Source: Pyrinomonadaceae bacterium
GTDB lineage: Bacteria > Acidobacteriota > Blastocatellia > Pyrinomonadales > Pyrinomonadaceae
DNA length: 64,000 nucleotides
Direction of reading: 5' to 3'
NCBI GenBank assembly: GCA_014380365.1
Contig: JACMJZ010000001.1
Span: forward strand, 43,839 to 107,838
In this document: in pieces, positions 8,879 through 19,843 of the stretch
Numbering within the stretch: the first letter of the stretch is position 1
Layout of the letters: each line of letters starts with the position of its first letter
Program-made: the position numbers and the translations under genes
Notes under the pieces: model-generated
Databases searched by the model: none
What the model was told of the DNA's origin: nothing
The model's input: only the letters and a program-made list of their open reading frames with translations

Positions 8879-11800
8879 TCACTCAAAAAGCCTGACGAGC
8901 ACGGGCACGTACGCTTTTGTCATACGCACGCAAGCGAGTTGTTTCCCGTCGGGTGACCACGCGAAGGAAAGTATGTTGGCGTCCTTGAAATATGTTAGTT
9001 GCTGGGGTGCCCCACCTTCGAGCGGTTGCAGCCAGACGTTTGAGGCACCGTCGGCGCGGCTGACGTAGGCGAGCCCCGAGCCGTCGGTCTTCCAGCGCAG
9101 CCTGTTGTCGGGCGTCAGGCGCAGGCCATTAAAAGGCGTGGTCGATTCGGGGAGTTCGAAACGCCTGACGACAGCGAGGGAGTTGAGGTCGTACACTTCG
9201 ATGTGCCACGTCTGACTCTCAGGCTGGTCGTTGGTGAAGAGGGCCAGCAGCCGCCCGTCAGGGGAAAGCACAGGGCAAAGCGCGCTCTTGTCGAATAACT
9301 TGATCGCATCTCCGCCGTCGATTGAGATTTTCTTGATGCTGTTTCCGGTGCGGTAAATCACCCACCTGCCGTCCGGCGTCACCGACGGCACGTCCTCGTA
9401 TTCGCCGTCGGTGATCTGCTTCGGTTGCGTCCCGTCGGCGTTCATGCGCCAGATGTTCATCGCGCCGGCGCGTGTGGAAACGAACACGACGTGGTGCTCA
9501 TCGTCCGACTGCGCGGGCTTGAAATTGTCCGCCTCGAAAGTCAACTGCCTCACCGACGCGCCCGGCTCTTGCACCCAGAGATTCGTGTGGATGCCGTCGC
9601 TGACGGTGTAAATAAACTTGCCCACCCCGTTCCAAAGGACTTCCGAAACGCCTTTCCGCTGGGTCACGTTCGTCACGTCAGGCCGCGCTTCGCCTGCCGC
9701 GGAAACTTGCCAGACGCTCGAGTCTTCTTCGATGTTCAGCGTGAGAAAGAGGCTCGAATCGCGTGCACCGGTGATGAGGGTGTAGTTGTGTGGGTCGTTC
9801 GTGATTTTGCGAACCTCTCCGCCGGGGTAGGCGAGTAGGTGGAGCTGCCACGGCGCGCCCAGTGCTGCGGCTGCCGATACCACAAGCCCGCTCCCGTCAG
9901 CCAGCCACGCCACGCGAGAGATGTCATACCATGATCCGGCGTTGAGGCGGCGGCCAGCGCCTGTCTCGACGTCGATCACCTCGAGATTCATTTCTTGTTC
10001 AGGGGACAACCTGAGGGTCGGGCACGCCAGCATCTTTCCGTCAGGCGACCATACGGGGCCAGCCCGCTTCATGTCGGACATAAAGGTGTCAGCGTCGGCA
10101 CGGGTGCGCCGCGCCAGAATGCGTTCCGACGTCCCGTTGGCTTGCGCGACGATGAGGTCGGGCGTATCCAACGCGCGGTTGGTGCGGACGAAGGCCAGCC
10201 ACGTGCCGTCGGGCGAGAAGGTGACGCCGGTGTTGACGTCGTCGAGAATCTTACGTCGGCCGCCGCCCAGCTTGGATACGCGGTAGAGGGTGCCGGTCTC
10301 AGCCTGATTCTCCAAGTAATAAAGGTACGTACCGTCGGGCGAGAAAGAGAGTCCGCTGTAACTGGCCGCCGAGGGCTGCGCGATGCGCAGGTCGCTCGCC
10401 GTAGCGATCTCGGTGATGTAGATCGTGTATTTGCCCTCTTCGGCGACGACGCGGGCGACGTACTTTCCGTCAGGCGAGAGCGTGATGTCGCTGATGTCTC
10501 CAGACAAGTTCAAGCGCTGAAACTTTAAGTGGAGCATCTTGCCGAGAAGCGGCAGCCCGCGTTGGCGAGCGAGGCTGAAGTAAAAGTAGATGCCGGCGGC
10601 CGCCAACGAGAGTAAGACGAGCCAGTAGACGGGACGCCACTTGCGTGTGAGCCTCGAGGCGTGCGTGCTGATGAGCGAGGCGAATTTAAAACCTGTCATC
10701 CGCCCCAACGCGCCGTAAGGGCGGTGGCTGGGTTCGGCGCTCGGAATAGCTGGCGCCTCGGGCGACGGGCCGGGCCCGTCGCGGAGCGTGTAGGATGATC
10801 CTGCGAGGTGAGAGGCACCTGACGAGACCGACCTTTCAATTAAGGGGCGACGGACGCGGCGCAATTCATCCACCATTTCCCGAGCGGACTGGAACCTTTC
10901 CTTCGTGCGCTTTCGCAACGCCTTTGCCACGATTTCCTGGAGTGCTCGGGGCAGTCCGTCTCTCACGCACCCAATGGGCTCGGGCTCACGCTCAAGTATT
11001 GAGACGATGACTTCGCGCGATTCGCCCCTTGGGAAGGGGCGCCGGCCGGCCAGCATTTCGTAGAGCACTACTCCGAGACTCCACAAGTCTGTGCGCTCGT
11101 CTACGGGCTGGCGTCGCACTTGTTCGGGCGACATGTAATCCGACGTGCCCATCAACAGTTCAGGCTCAGTGTGCAGGGAGGGGAGCGGTGTGGCTTCTGG
11201 GGTGCCAGCGTAAAGCCTGTTCTCGACGAGCTTGGCGAGACCGAAGTCGAGCACTTTAAGGTATCCATCGACGCGCAGCACGACGTTCTCAGGCTTGATG
11301 TCGCGGTGGAGGACACCGGCTTCATGTGTAGCCACGAGCGCGATTGCAATCTGGGTGGCGATGTCAAGCGCTTCGCAGACGTCCAGGGGTCCCCGCTGTA
11401 ATGCCTGACGCAGCGTCATCCCATGGACATACTCCATCGCGATGTAGCGTCGCCCCTGCGCCTCACCGACCTCGTAGATATGTGCGACGTTAGGGTGGGA
11501 GATGGCCGAAGTGGCGCGAGCCTCCTGCTCGAAGCGGCGGACGCGCTCTTCGTCGTCGACGATGGCGGCCGGCAGCAGCTTCAGCGCGACGCGGCGGTTC
11601 AGGCGGGGGTCGTGGGCGAGGTACACCTCCCCCATGCCGCCGCGGCCGAGCAGTTCGAGGAGTTGGTAAGGGCCGACCTCCTGGCCCTTTAGAGACTCAG
11701 GCTCGGCGTTCATCAGCATCAGCCCCACGCTCGTTAATGGTGCTTCCAGGAAACTGTCGGCGCTCTCCGCCGAGGAAAGAAGTGAGAGCACGTCGCGCCG

Positions 11801-11914
11801 CAACTCCTCGTCGCCGGCGCAGGCGATGGCGAGGAAGCCCTCGCGCTCGCGCACATCGATTTCGAGGGCCGCGTGGTAGAGCGCCTCTAACTGTTTCCAT
11901 TGCTCAGAGTCCAT
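8879..11914 (-). CDS. Serine/threonine protein kinase with C-terminal PD40/WD40-like propeller
   Basis: The start is set at ATG 11914 (MDSEQWKQLEALYHAALEID), because the preceding 31 codons of open frame look non-coding; this gives 1011 residues. After an N-terminal helical segment typical of this kinase class come the kinase motifs LLGRGGMGEVYLA, VALK, LHRDIKPENV and VLDFGLAKL. A single membrane span follows (VYWLVLLSLAAAGIYFYFSLA). The outer half has repeated SPDGK/TPDGR motifs (LSPDGKYVARV, FSPDGTYLYYL, WSPDGKQLACV), which are the blades of a TolB-like propeller. It lies 110 bases downstream of an ECF sigma gene on the same strand, a pairing common in Acidobacteriota and Planctomycetes. 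Confidence 0.9.
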   Translation of the reverse strand: MDSEQWKQLEALYHAALEIDVREREGFLAIACAGDEELRRDVLSLLSSAESADSFLEAPLTSVGLMLMNAEPESLKGQEVGPYQLLELLGRGGMGEVYLAHDPRLNRRVALKLLPAAIVDDEERVRRFEQEARATSAISHPNVAHIYEVGEAQGRRYIAMEYVHGMTLRQALQRGPLDVCEALDIATQIAIALVATHEAGVLHRDIKPENVVLRVDGYLKVLDFGLAKLVENRLYAGTPEATPLPSLHTEPELLMGTSDYMSPEQVRRQPVDERTDLWSLGVVLYEMLAGRRPFPRGESREVIVSILEREPEPIGCVRDGLPRALQEIVAKALRKRTKERFQSAREMVDELRRVRRPLIERSVSSGASHLAGSSYTLRDGPGPSPEAPAIPSAEPSHRPYGALGRMTGFKFASLISTHASRLTRKWRPVYWLVLLSLAAAGIYFYFSLARQRGLPLLGKMLHLKFQRLNLSGDISDITLSPDGKYVARVVAEEGKYTIYITEIATASDLRIAQPSAASYSGLSFSPDGTYLYYLENQAETGTLYRVSKLGGGRRKILDDVNTGVTFSPDGTWLAFVRTNRALDTPDLIVAQANGTSERILARRTRADADTFMSDMKRAGPVWSPDGKMLACPTLRLSPEQEMNLEVIDVETGAGRRLNAGSWYDISRVAWLADGSGLVVSAAAALGAPWQLHLLAYPGGEVRKITNDPHNYTLITGARDSSLFLTLNIEEDSSVWQVSAAGEARPDVTNVTQRKGVSEVLWNGVGKFIYTVSDGIHTNLWVQEPGASVRQLTFEADNFKPAQSDDEHHVVFVSTRAGAMNIWRMNADGTQPKQITDGEYEDVPSVTPDGRWVIYRTGNSIKKISIDGGDAIKLFDKSALCPVLSPDGRLLALFTNDQPESQTWHIEVYDLNSLAVVRRFELPESTTPFNGLRLTPDNRLRWKTDGSGLAYVSRADGASNVWLQPLEGGAPQQLTYFKDANILSFAWSPDGKQLACVRMTKAYVPVLVRLFE

Positions 11915-12023
11915 GAGCGTGAAGGAGCGCCGCCGCGAATGAAGTCGGGGTGTCAGGGTGACCAACGGATAAAGCGCCCCTATGCATAACGCGACGGTCG
12001 CGCCCAAAAACTATCAGCCGCGC

Positions 12024-12584
12024 CTATCCTCCGCGCACCTGACTGCGGAGCCATGACTTCGCCAGACCCCAGTGCCTGATCACTGTTACCTCGGCAATGT
12101 TCAGAACCTCGGCTGTCTCTTTGACGCTCAACCCACCGAAATGTCGCAACTCAACAATGCGGGCCTTCAATGGGTCGAGGGCTGCCAACTGGTCGAGAGC
12201 CTCGTTGAGAGCTAGCAGCTCAGCGGACTTCTCGGGCGTCAGGACGGCCGCTTCATCGAGTGGCAGGTCGGCCGCCCCCCCACCCCTCTTGCCGCGCAGG
12301 TTGCGTCGCGCGTAGTCGATGAGTATGCGGCGCATGATCTTCGCGGCGATGGCAAAGAAGTGTGCGCGGTTGTGCCAGTGAGCGTGAGTCTGATCGACCA
12401 GCTTCAGGTAAACCTCGTTGACGAGCGCGGTGGTCTGGAGCGTATGCCCGGGGCTTTCGCGACGCATCTGGTACTTGGCCAGGCGGCGCAATTCGCGTTC
12501 GACGAGCGGAATCAGCCGGTCGAGGGCGGAAGGGTCGCCGTCGTTCCAGGCGATGAGGAGATCGGTCACGCTCTCGGTTTGCAT
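12024..12584 (-). CDS. ECF-type RNA polymerase sigma factor (TIGR02999-like)
   Basis: A 186-residue sigma-70 family protein. The region-2 signature is ALVNEVYLKLVDQ, with HFFAIAAKIMRRILIDYARR following. The region-4 helix-turn-helix is ELRHFGGLSVKETAEVLNI with VIRHWGLAKSWL. These are hallmarks of the ECF group that sits beside Ser/Thr kinases instead of an anti-sigma factor. It is transcribed just upstream of the kinase-propeller gene, so phosphorylation by, or co-expression with, that kinase is the likely control route. That is family knowledge plus context; no anti-sigma gene is visible nearby. Confidence 0.9.
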   Translation of the reverse strand: MQTESVTDLLIAWNDGDPSALDRLIPLVERELRRLAKYQMRRESPGHTLQTTALVNEVYLKLVDQTHAHWHNRAHFFAIAAKIMRRILIDYARRNLRGKRGGGAADLPLDEAAVLTPEKSAELLALNEALDQLAALDPLKARIVELRHFGGLSVKETAEVLNIAEVTVIRHWGLAKSWLRSQVRGG

Positions 12585-13019
12585 AATAACGCTTTCGACA
12601 TACTACAGGTGGAGTGAGTGCCTGATAGGGCGGAGCCCGCCCGCACGTGCGGGCCAAACCTTCTAGCTAGTCGGCAAGAAAAAATTTGATTGAAGGTGAT
12701 AGTCACCTGTCTGTTTCAGCGCGTATGAAATGTGAGCGGGGAACCGCAGCACGAGCCGAGAAACCGACGCTCGACCGAACGCCACTTATGAAGTCCGACA
12801 GACAGGGTCACCTTGGCGCGCGGGTCCGACGGGTGTGCATTCTATGTCCCCCACGCGTCGCGCGCAATAGACATTCTCGATTTTTATGGGCAGTCGCATT
12901 GGCAGCTTGCCCGGGCAGGCTTCACCCCAGAGGGCACGAAGGCAACGTCCCACCGTTGCTTTCGGCCCGGGCTCCGGGGACGTGTCGAGAGACAGTGGCC
13001 TTCGGGAGAAGAGGCGACC
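12585..13019. promoter_or_regulatory. Divergent intergenic region with two palindromes
   Basis: This 435-base gap separates the minus-strand sigma gene from the plus-strand protease-kinase gene. It contains a perfect 16-base palindrome, GCCCGCACGTGCGGGC (12639-12654), and a second palindrome, AGGTGA-TAG-TCACCT (12694-12708), next to an A-rich run. Either could be an operator, and the first could also form a hairpin in the sigma leader. Open frames through this gap are shadows without ribosome sites. Regulatory use is inferred from symmetry and position only. Confidence 0.35.
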
Positions 13020-15371
<2,352 letters not shown>

Positions 15372-15427
15372 ATGGGACGCCCACATTCGCCAGGAGCTAC
15401 CGAACCCATTTTCGAGGGTTATTGACG

Positions 15428-17140
15428 ATGGATATCAACGTTGGAAGCACAGAAATTCCCGACGCTCTCCGCAACCAATGCAGGGATCTATTCAGCCAGT
15501 GTGAGGAAATGACCAGCCCTGACAGGCTCAGGGGGTTTGTTAGCGTAGTAGTGGAACTGAAACTGGTAATGAGGTGCGTGCCCCTGTCGGGTGAGCTCGT
15601 TTACGACGAACTCATCGCCAAGCTGCTAGTGACGAAGCGGGGCCCCTCTAATCCTGCACTGTTCGATCTGCTGGACGCGCTCGCGAACCGCTACAAAGAC
15701 GACATGAGGGCGGAGACATGCAGGCAACTGAAGGAGAAGATTAGGGAAGCGCTCCTAAAGACTGAGAAGCCGGAGAAAGACTATCAGCAGCAGTTAATCG
15801 TGATTAGTGCCGCGAGCGACGAGAAGGGCGGCGAAGAGCGGGCGGCGCAATGGATCGAGGAGGCGGGCGATGATCTGGATGAACGGGCGCTACGTATCAC
15901 GCTGGCTGTCTTTCACGGAACCACCTTCGAGATGATAGAGCGGGCGAAGAACGAGCTGCTGGAGGCGTTTCAGGAACTTGTCCCGCCACCACCGCCGCCG
16001 TACGCGCCAGATGCGCCGGCACCTGCGCGCCCAGCCCCACACATCCCGCTTATGCAGCGCATGAAGAGGGCTGGCGCTTACGAAACGGCCGGTCAGGCGC
16101 CGGACTGGAGGAAAGTCGTCGAGCTGAAGGAGCCGGAGCTTGCCAGCGAGGCCCTTGCCTACGCGTGGGATCTCTATCGCGAAACTAAGTGGCGGCAAAA
16201 GCTGATCGGCTGGCTAACGACTTGTGTCGCTACACGCCCGGCCGATGTGCGATCCCGCGCCGCAGTCGCGGCAGGTATCCTCGCCATCAAAGACTATCGC
16301 TTTGTTCGCGAGAACCTATTGGACCTCTGGGTGGAGGGTGACGACGCGAAATACAGAACGGCCATAGGCATGGCCCTCGGCGTCCTCGTCCGCGAAGAGG
16401 CGTGGGCGGCGGAGGTGCAGAGCTTGCTGCGGACGTGGTCTCAGTCACCTGAGCAAGCTGAGCGATGGGCGGCGCTGCGCGCCTACATCTACGTCGGTGC
16501 CTACTGCCAGCCGGTCAGTGAAGTGATCGCGCGTTGGCGCGCCATCGCGGACTCCGAATACGCCGCCATATTGATTCAGGTAACAGAGGACAGGGCGCTA
16601 CAGTTGAACAACCCGATACACATGAGCCTGATGGACGCGATGGTGCGTTTCTTCGTGAGCGTTGCGCAGCTGCCCGAGGAAAAGAAGCGCTCGCTCCTCG
16701 CCGGCATCCTTGAAGGCCTGAAGAAATGGGTCGCGGATGCCAAAGCCGATGCGGGGCTCGGCCTCTTCATGTTCACCACGCTGGGGCGGTTGATTGTCGG
16801 CGGAGATAGTGAGTCGGACGGCGCGCCGGTGCTGCTGCAACTAGTCTCGGACGGGCCGACCGAGGACGAGGTCGGGTATCGCTCACAGCTCGCCGGGATG
16901 TTCGAGGTGGTGATGCGCAACGGGATCACCATCACGGAGGCCAGGGAGTTGCTGTGTGACTGGCTCGGATGGGTGGATGGGCTTCAGGACAATTCTTCGT
17001 CGTACGAGTCACGCATGCGTACGCTCGTCGAGGAGATCATCGCCGCTGACACGAGCGGCAGGATGCGTGGCAAGTTGAGTCTCTGCCTTCGCGACTGTGG
17101 CAGGAAACAGGTAGTGGGACGAATTCTCTCTGATCTGTAG
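15428..17140 (+). CDS. Effector-associated-domain protein with helical-repeat C-terminus
   Basis: The start is the ATG at 15428, with GAGGG upstream; the TTG two codons earlier is less likely. In its 570 residues, residues 10-110 form an all-helical domain with DALANRYKDDMRAETCRQL, which is homologous to the tail of the preceding protease-kinase (LASRYKDDYRGKQCAQL). A linker with a proline run (about residue 182) leads to about 370 residues of helix pairs that look like HEAT-type repeats (RAAVAAGILAIKDYRF, GMALGVLVREEAW). No enzyme motif is visible. Matching EADs normally bring two proteins together, so this is probably the scaffold or sensor that recruits the protease-kinase. The gap to the upstream stop is 56 bases, so they are likely one operon. 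Confidence 0.75.
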   Translation: MDINVGSTEIPDALRNQCRDLFSQCEEMTSPDRLRGFVSVVVELKLVMRCVPLSGELVYDELIAKLLVTKRGPSNPALFDLLDALANRYKDDMRAETCRQLKEKIREALLKTEKPEKDYQQQLIVISAASDEKGGEERAAQWIEEAGDDLDERALRITLAVFHGTTFEMIERAKNELLEAFQELVPPPPPPYAPDAPAPARPAPHIPLMQRMKRAGAYETAGQAPDWRKVVELKEPELASEALAYAWDLYRETKWRQKLIGWLTTCVATRPADVRSRAAVAAGILAIKDYRFVRENLLDLWVEGDDAKYRTAIGMALGVLVREEAWAAEVQSLLRTWSQSPEQAERWAALRAYIYVGAYCQPVSEVIARWRAIADSEYAAILIQVTEDRALQLNNPIHMSLMDAMVRFFVSVAQLPEEKKRSLLAGILEGLKKWVADAKADAGLGLFMFTTLGRLIVGGDSESDGAPVLLQLVSDGPTEDEVGYRSQLAGMFEVVMRNGITITEARELLCDWLGWVDGLQDNSSSYESRMRTLVEEIIAADTSGRMRGKLSLCLRDCGRKQVVGRILSDL

Positions 17141-17228
17141 TACGCGCAACCTAACATTAGCTGCGAAGTCATTCAACGCTCGTGCAAAAAGACACCAGAG
17201 TCAAAAGACGAAAGCGGAGGTAGGATCG

Positions 17229-18365
17229 ATGACGCAAACGCCCCCATTCGAAAGTGAGTCAATCGCGATAATTATCGACAACAGCTACAGCGCTTCCTCG
17301 GCGCTCATGGAAGCTCGGCAAGCGGCGCAGAGGATTTGTCTCATGATCGGATCGGAGCAACTCAAGCTCTTCATGCTCGGCAGTTCAACCCCTATCTCCC
17401 AGACGATTTTGAAGCAAGTCATGCCGCAGGGTGTCAATCCCCAGACTCAACCGTGCAGTCTAATTGCGCCAATCATCGGAACATTAACGCTGGAAGAGCA
17501 GAAGCACTCCGTAGTAATAATTGGCAATGGTGAAATCTTCGATCTGGATGACTGGACCGACAATCCGCAAGTCGATGGCTGGCTGCTTATATGTACCGGT
17601 GAGGAATCGCTGCAGGCATCGTTGGGTAGAGTTGCCGAAGTCAAGTTAGACCAGATCCCATGGGATGACATCGAAACTCTACTGAGCTATTTCAGTCGCT
17701 CTGCCCAGCAGCCGGCCAGATCAAACTACAAGTCTTACGGCGCTGATCAGTATCAATGGCAAGTTGATACGACCGGATACCCGCTCATTCTTGTTGAACC
17801 GCTCGACGCCTACGTCCATCTCTTTCCCGTTACCAAACCGCAGTTTGAAAAATTTATCGCCTCGGGTCGCAAGCCCGGCTTCGGCGACGAGTGGTACACG
17901 GAACTGCTTGAACTGAATCCGCGCGTTTCATATCGCAGCGCGGACGTCTCGTCGCCTGATGGTTTGTTCATGACCGGAGTGACGACCGACGAAGCCTCAG
18001 ACTTTTGTAGGTGGCTGGGGCGAGATTTCCGACTGCTAACCGCCGAGGGTTGGACTGCTTGTTACGACTGGTTTGCTGAACAGGGCGCGGTATCGATGCC
18101 CGATGAACTTAGGGGCCATCTCTCGCAAGATGCGGAGGCGATTTGGGAACTTATCGAGGACCAATGGTTGGATCCACAGTCGACCTTGCAAGACCTGTCG
18201 TTGATGAGGCGAGGAATACTGGAGTGGGTCGAGGAACGACCGGGTAGATATTGTGGTTTAGGAGAGCCGGCCTCGGCAAGGTTCCAGCGTAGTGCCAACG
18301 ATCCCGTACGACCGCTGGGACGTTTGAAGAATCTCGGGTTCCGCTTGTGTACGAGGTTAACCTGA
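17229..18365 (+). CDS. vWA-like domain fused to FGE-sulfatase-like domain
   Basis: The protein has 378 residues. The N-terminal half begins SIAIIIDNSYSAS; Asp17, Ser19 and Ser21 form the DxSxS metal site of von Willebrand A domains. The strand-helix pattern continues through SVVIIGNGEIF. The C-terminal half (about 180-378) is a diverged formylglycine-generating-enzyme fold: LFPVTKPQFEKFI, GRDFRLLTAEGW, GILEWVEE and LGFRLCTRL match its conserved anchors, but the catalytic cysteines are not evident, so a binding role is likely. Its TGA shares one base with the ATG of the next gene (TGATG), so the two are translated together. In known vWA/GTPase conflict systems such proteins act as adaptors for ligand recognition. 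Confidence 0.75.
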   Translation: MTQTPPFESESIAIIIDNSYSASSALMEARQAAQRICLMIGSEQLKLFMLGSSTPISQTILKQVMPQGVNPQTQPCSLIAPIIGTLTLEEQKHSVVIIGNGEIFDLDDWTDNPQVDGWLLICTGEESLQASLGRVAEVKLDQIPWDDIETLLSYFSRSAQQPARSNYKSYGADQYQWQVDTTGYPLILVEPLDAYVHLFPVTKPQFEKFIASGRKPGFGDEWYTELLELNPRVSYRSADVSSPDGLFMTGVTTDEASDFCRWLGRDFRLLTAEGWTACYDWFAEQGAVSMPDELRGHLSQDAEAIWELIEDQWLDPQSTLQDLSLMRRGILEWVEERPGRYCGLGEPASARFQRSANDPVRPLGRLKNLGFRLCTRLT

Positions 18366-19792
18366 TGCAGCTTGCTGCCGCACAACTCGTTTCCGGGGTG
18401 CTTACCAGCCGTCAATCGCTCACGGGCCAGGCTGGCTATCAAACTCTTTTCTGCACGCGTGACCTGCTCGCGACTGACGAAATCCGCATCATTGAACGTC
18501 AAGTACAGTTTAGTTTTTCAGGCGAGAGCGAGGCGAAATGGCAGTCTTACCGGTTGAGTTCAAATCGACATGTCATTTCCCGCATTATGCCGATAGCCGA
18601 GCCAGACGAATTTGGGCGGCGTGGACGCTTCTTCGCACATAGCCTCATCTTTGACGCTGCAGACGTGGGCCAGATCGACGAGACGCTCTTCGACCTGTTG
18701 CAGGATGCGAGATTTTTTGTGTCCCTCGATAAAGTTCTTGCGTCGGCCGCGATGAGTGACGGCCACATTTCTGCGGTTGCGATTGAGTGCAAAAAGCAAT
18801 GGGCCAAGGAAGCTCAGAACTCGCTGCGAGATTGGAGTGGGGAGCACTTAAATCAACTTTACCAGCTCATGCGCGATCCGCAACAGTTGATTGACCAACG
18901 ACAGCACGTAACTTTTGTAGGAAGCGAAGATGAGATCATCGCGGCTCTGAAAGTTGCATATCTGCTAGCTCCGGCGAGCGAACGAAAATCTTGTTCGTTC
19001 GATACGCGCGCCCCGGCTCGCCTCGAGCAATCAGATGTTGCGTTTTGGGGGCACGGAGTAAAAGCGGCAGAGACGGCCGATTATCTGATTGATGGGGGAC
19101 GGCGGGAAGTCAGAATTCGGGCAGCGTCGCCGGTACTTGCCGACGGTTTTTCTCCGGAAAAGGTTTCACCCGCACTGAGCCTGGCAATCCTTGCCGGGCT
19201 TAGACGACCCTCGGAGCAAATGCTTTCCTCACTAGTCAATCGGCGATATGCAGGCTTCATCGCGGAACCAATCTATCAAGCCTTGCTGGCGAATGACTTG
19301 TCCCTTTCTGAGACTGAATTGGAATTCCTGGCGCAATTTGGACAGGAGCACGCGGGTCTCGCTTTATGCCTGTCACTGAAAACGGGAAACGAATCCTTAA
19401 GACTAAAAACTCTAGCCGCGATGGATGTCTACTCATATAAACAGCGGCTAAATGAGCTCGGAACCATGTCAGGCTTCAAACCATGGCAAGGATTGTCTCC
19501 GGTGTTCATGACTACGTGGCTCACTCAATTCCACGGCAAGTACAGTATTGAAGACATAACCGCTGCCATCGCGGCGGTGGCAAAGCATGGCGACAAGCAA
19601 GACCGGGAATACATCGAGAGACTTCACGAGTATGTCGATGACCCAGAAGAAAGGCGGTCACTTTCGACATGGCTTAAATCATCTCCATATGACTTTCGCC
19701 GTTTGCAAGCCGAACTCGATAAGCCTGTGAGCGCGCGGACGAACAATCACGGTCCCTGGTGGCGACGCGCGCTACGCTTTGGCCGTAGATAA
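18365..19792 (+). CDS. GTPase-associated protein 1 (GAP1)-like protein
   Basis: The ATG at 18365 overlaps the upstream stop by one base; the GTG at 18347 would force a 19-base overlap and is less likely. In the 475-residue protein the N-terminus carries GYQTLFCTRDL, then YRLSSNRHVISRIMP, then DEFGRRGRFFAHSLIF. This order (opening strand, arginine-rich middle, GRxGxFFAHxL box) is what I recall for the N-terminal domain of GAP1 proteins in TRAFAC-GTPase conflict systems. The middle and C-terminal parts are helical with no enzyme motif. It sits 51 bases before a zinc-finger GTPase, which is the usual partner. The assignment is by motif memory and context. Confidence 0.7.
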   Translation: MQLAAAQLVSGVLTSRQSLTGQAGYQTLFCTRDLLATDEIRIIERQVQFSFSGESEAKWQSYRLSSNRHVISRIMPIAEPDEFGRRGRFFAHSLIFDAADVGQIDETLFDLLQDARFFVSLDKVLASAAMSDGHISAVAIECKKQWAKEAQNSLRDWSGEHLNQLYQLMRDPQQLIDQRQHVTFVGSEDEIIAALKVAYLLAPASERKSCSFDTRAPARLEQSDVAFWGHGVKAAETADYLIDGGRREVRIRAASPVLADGFSPEKVSPALSLAILAGLRRPSEQMLSSLVNRRYAGFIAEPIYQALLANDLSLSETELEFLAQFGQEHAGLALCLSLKTGNESLRLKTLAAMDVYSYKQRLNELGTMSGFKPWQGLSPVFMTTWLTQFHGKYSIEDITAAIAAVAKHGDKQDREYIERLHEYVDDPEERRSLSTWLKSSPYDFRRLQAELDKPVSARTNNHGPWWRRALRFGRR

Positions 19793-19843
19793 GACGATCA
19801 GCGCGATCAATGCTCGAATTGTAGGTACAGGAGAATCTCCTCA

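Noticed and set aside
9425..9838. Plus-strand open frames inside the kinase-propeller gene
   Set aside because: They mirror the conserved propeller repeats of the minus-strand gene and have no ribosome site.
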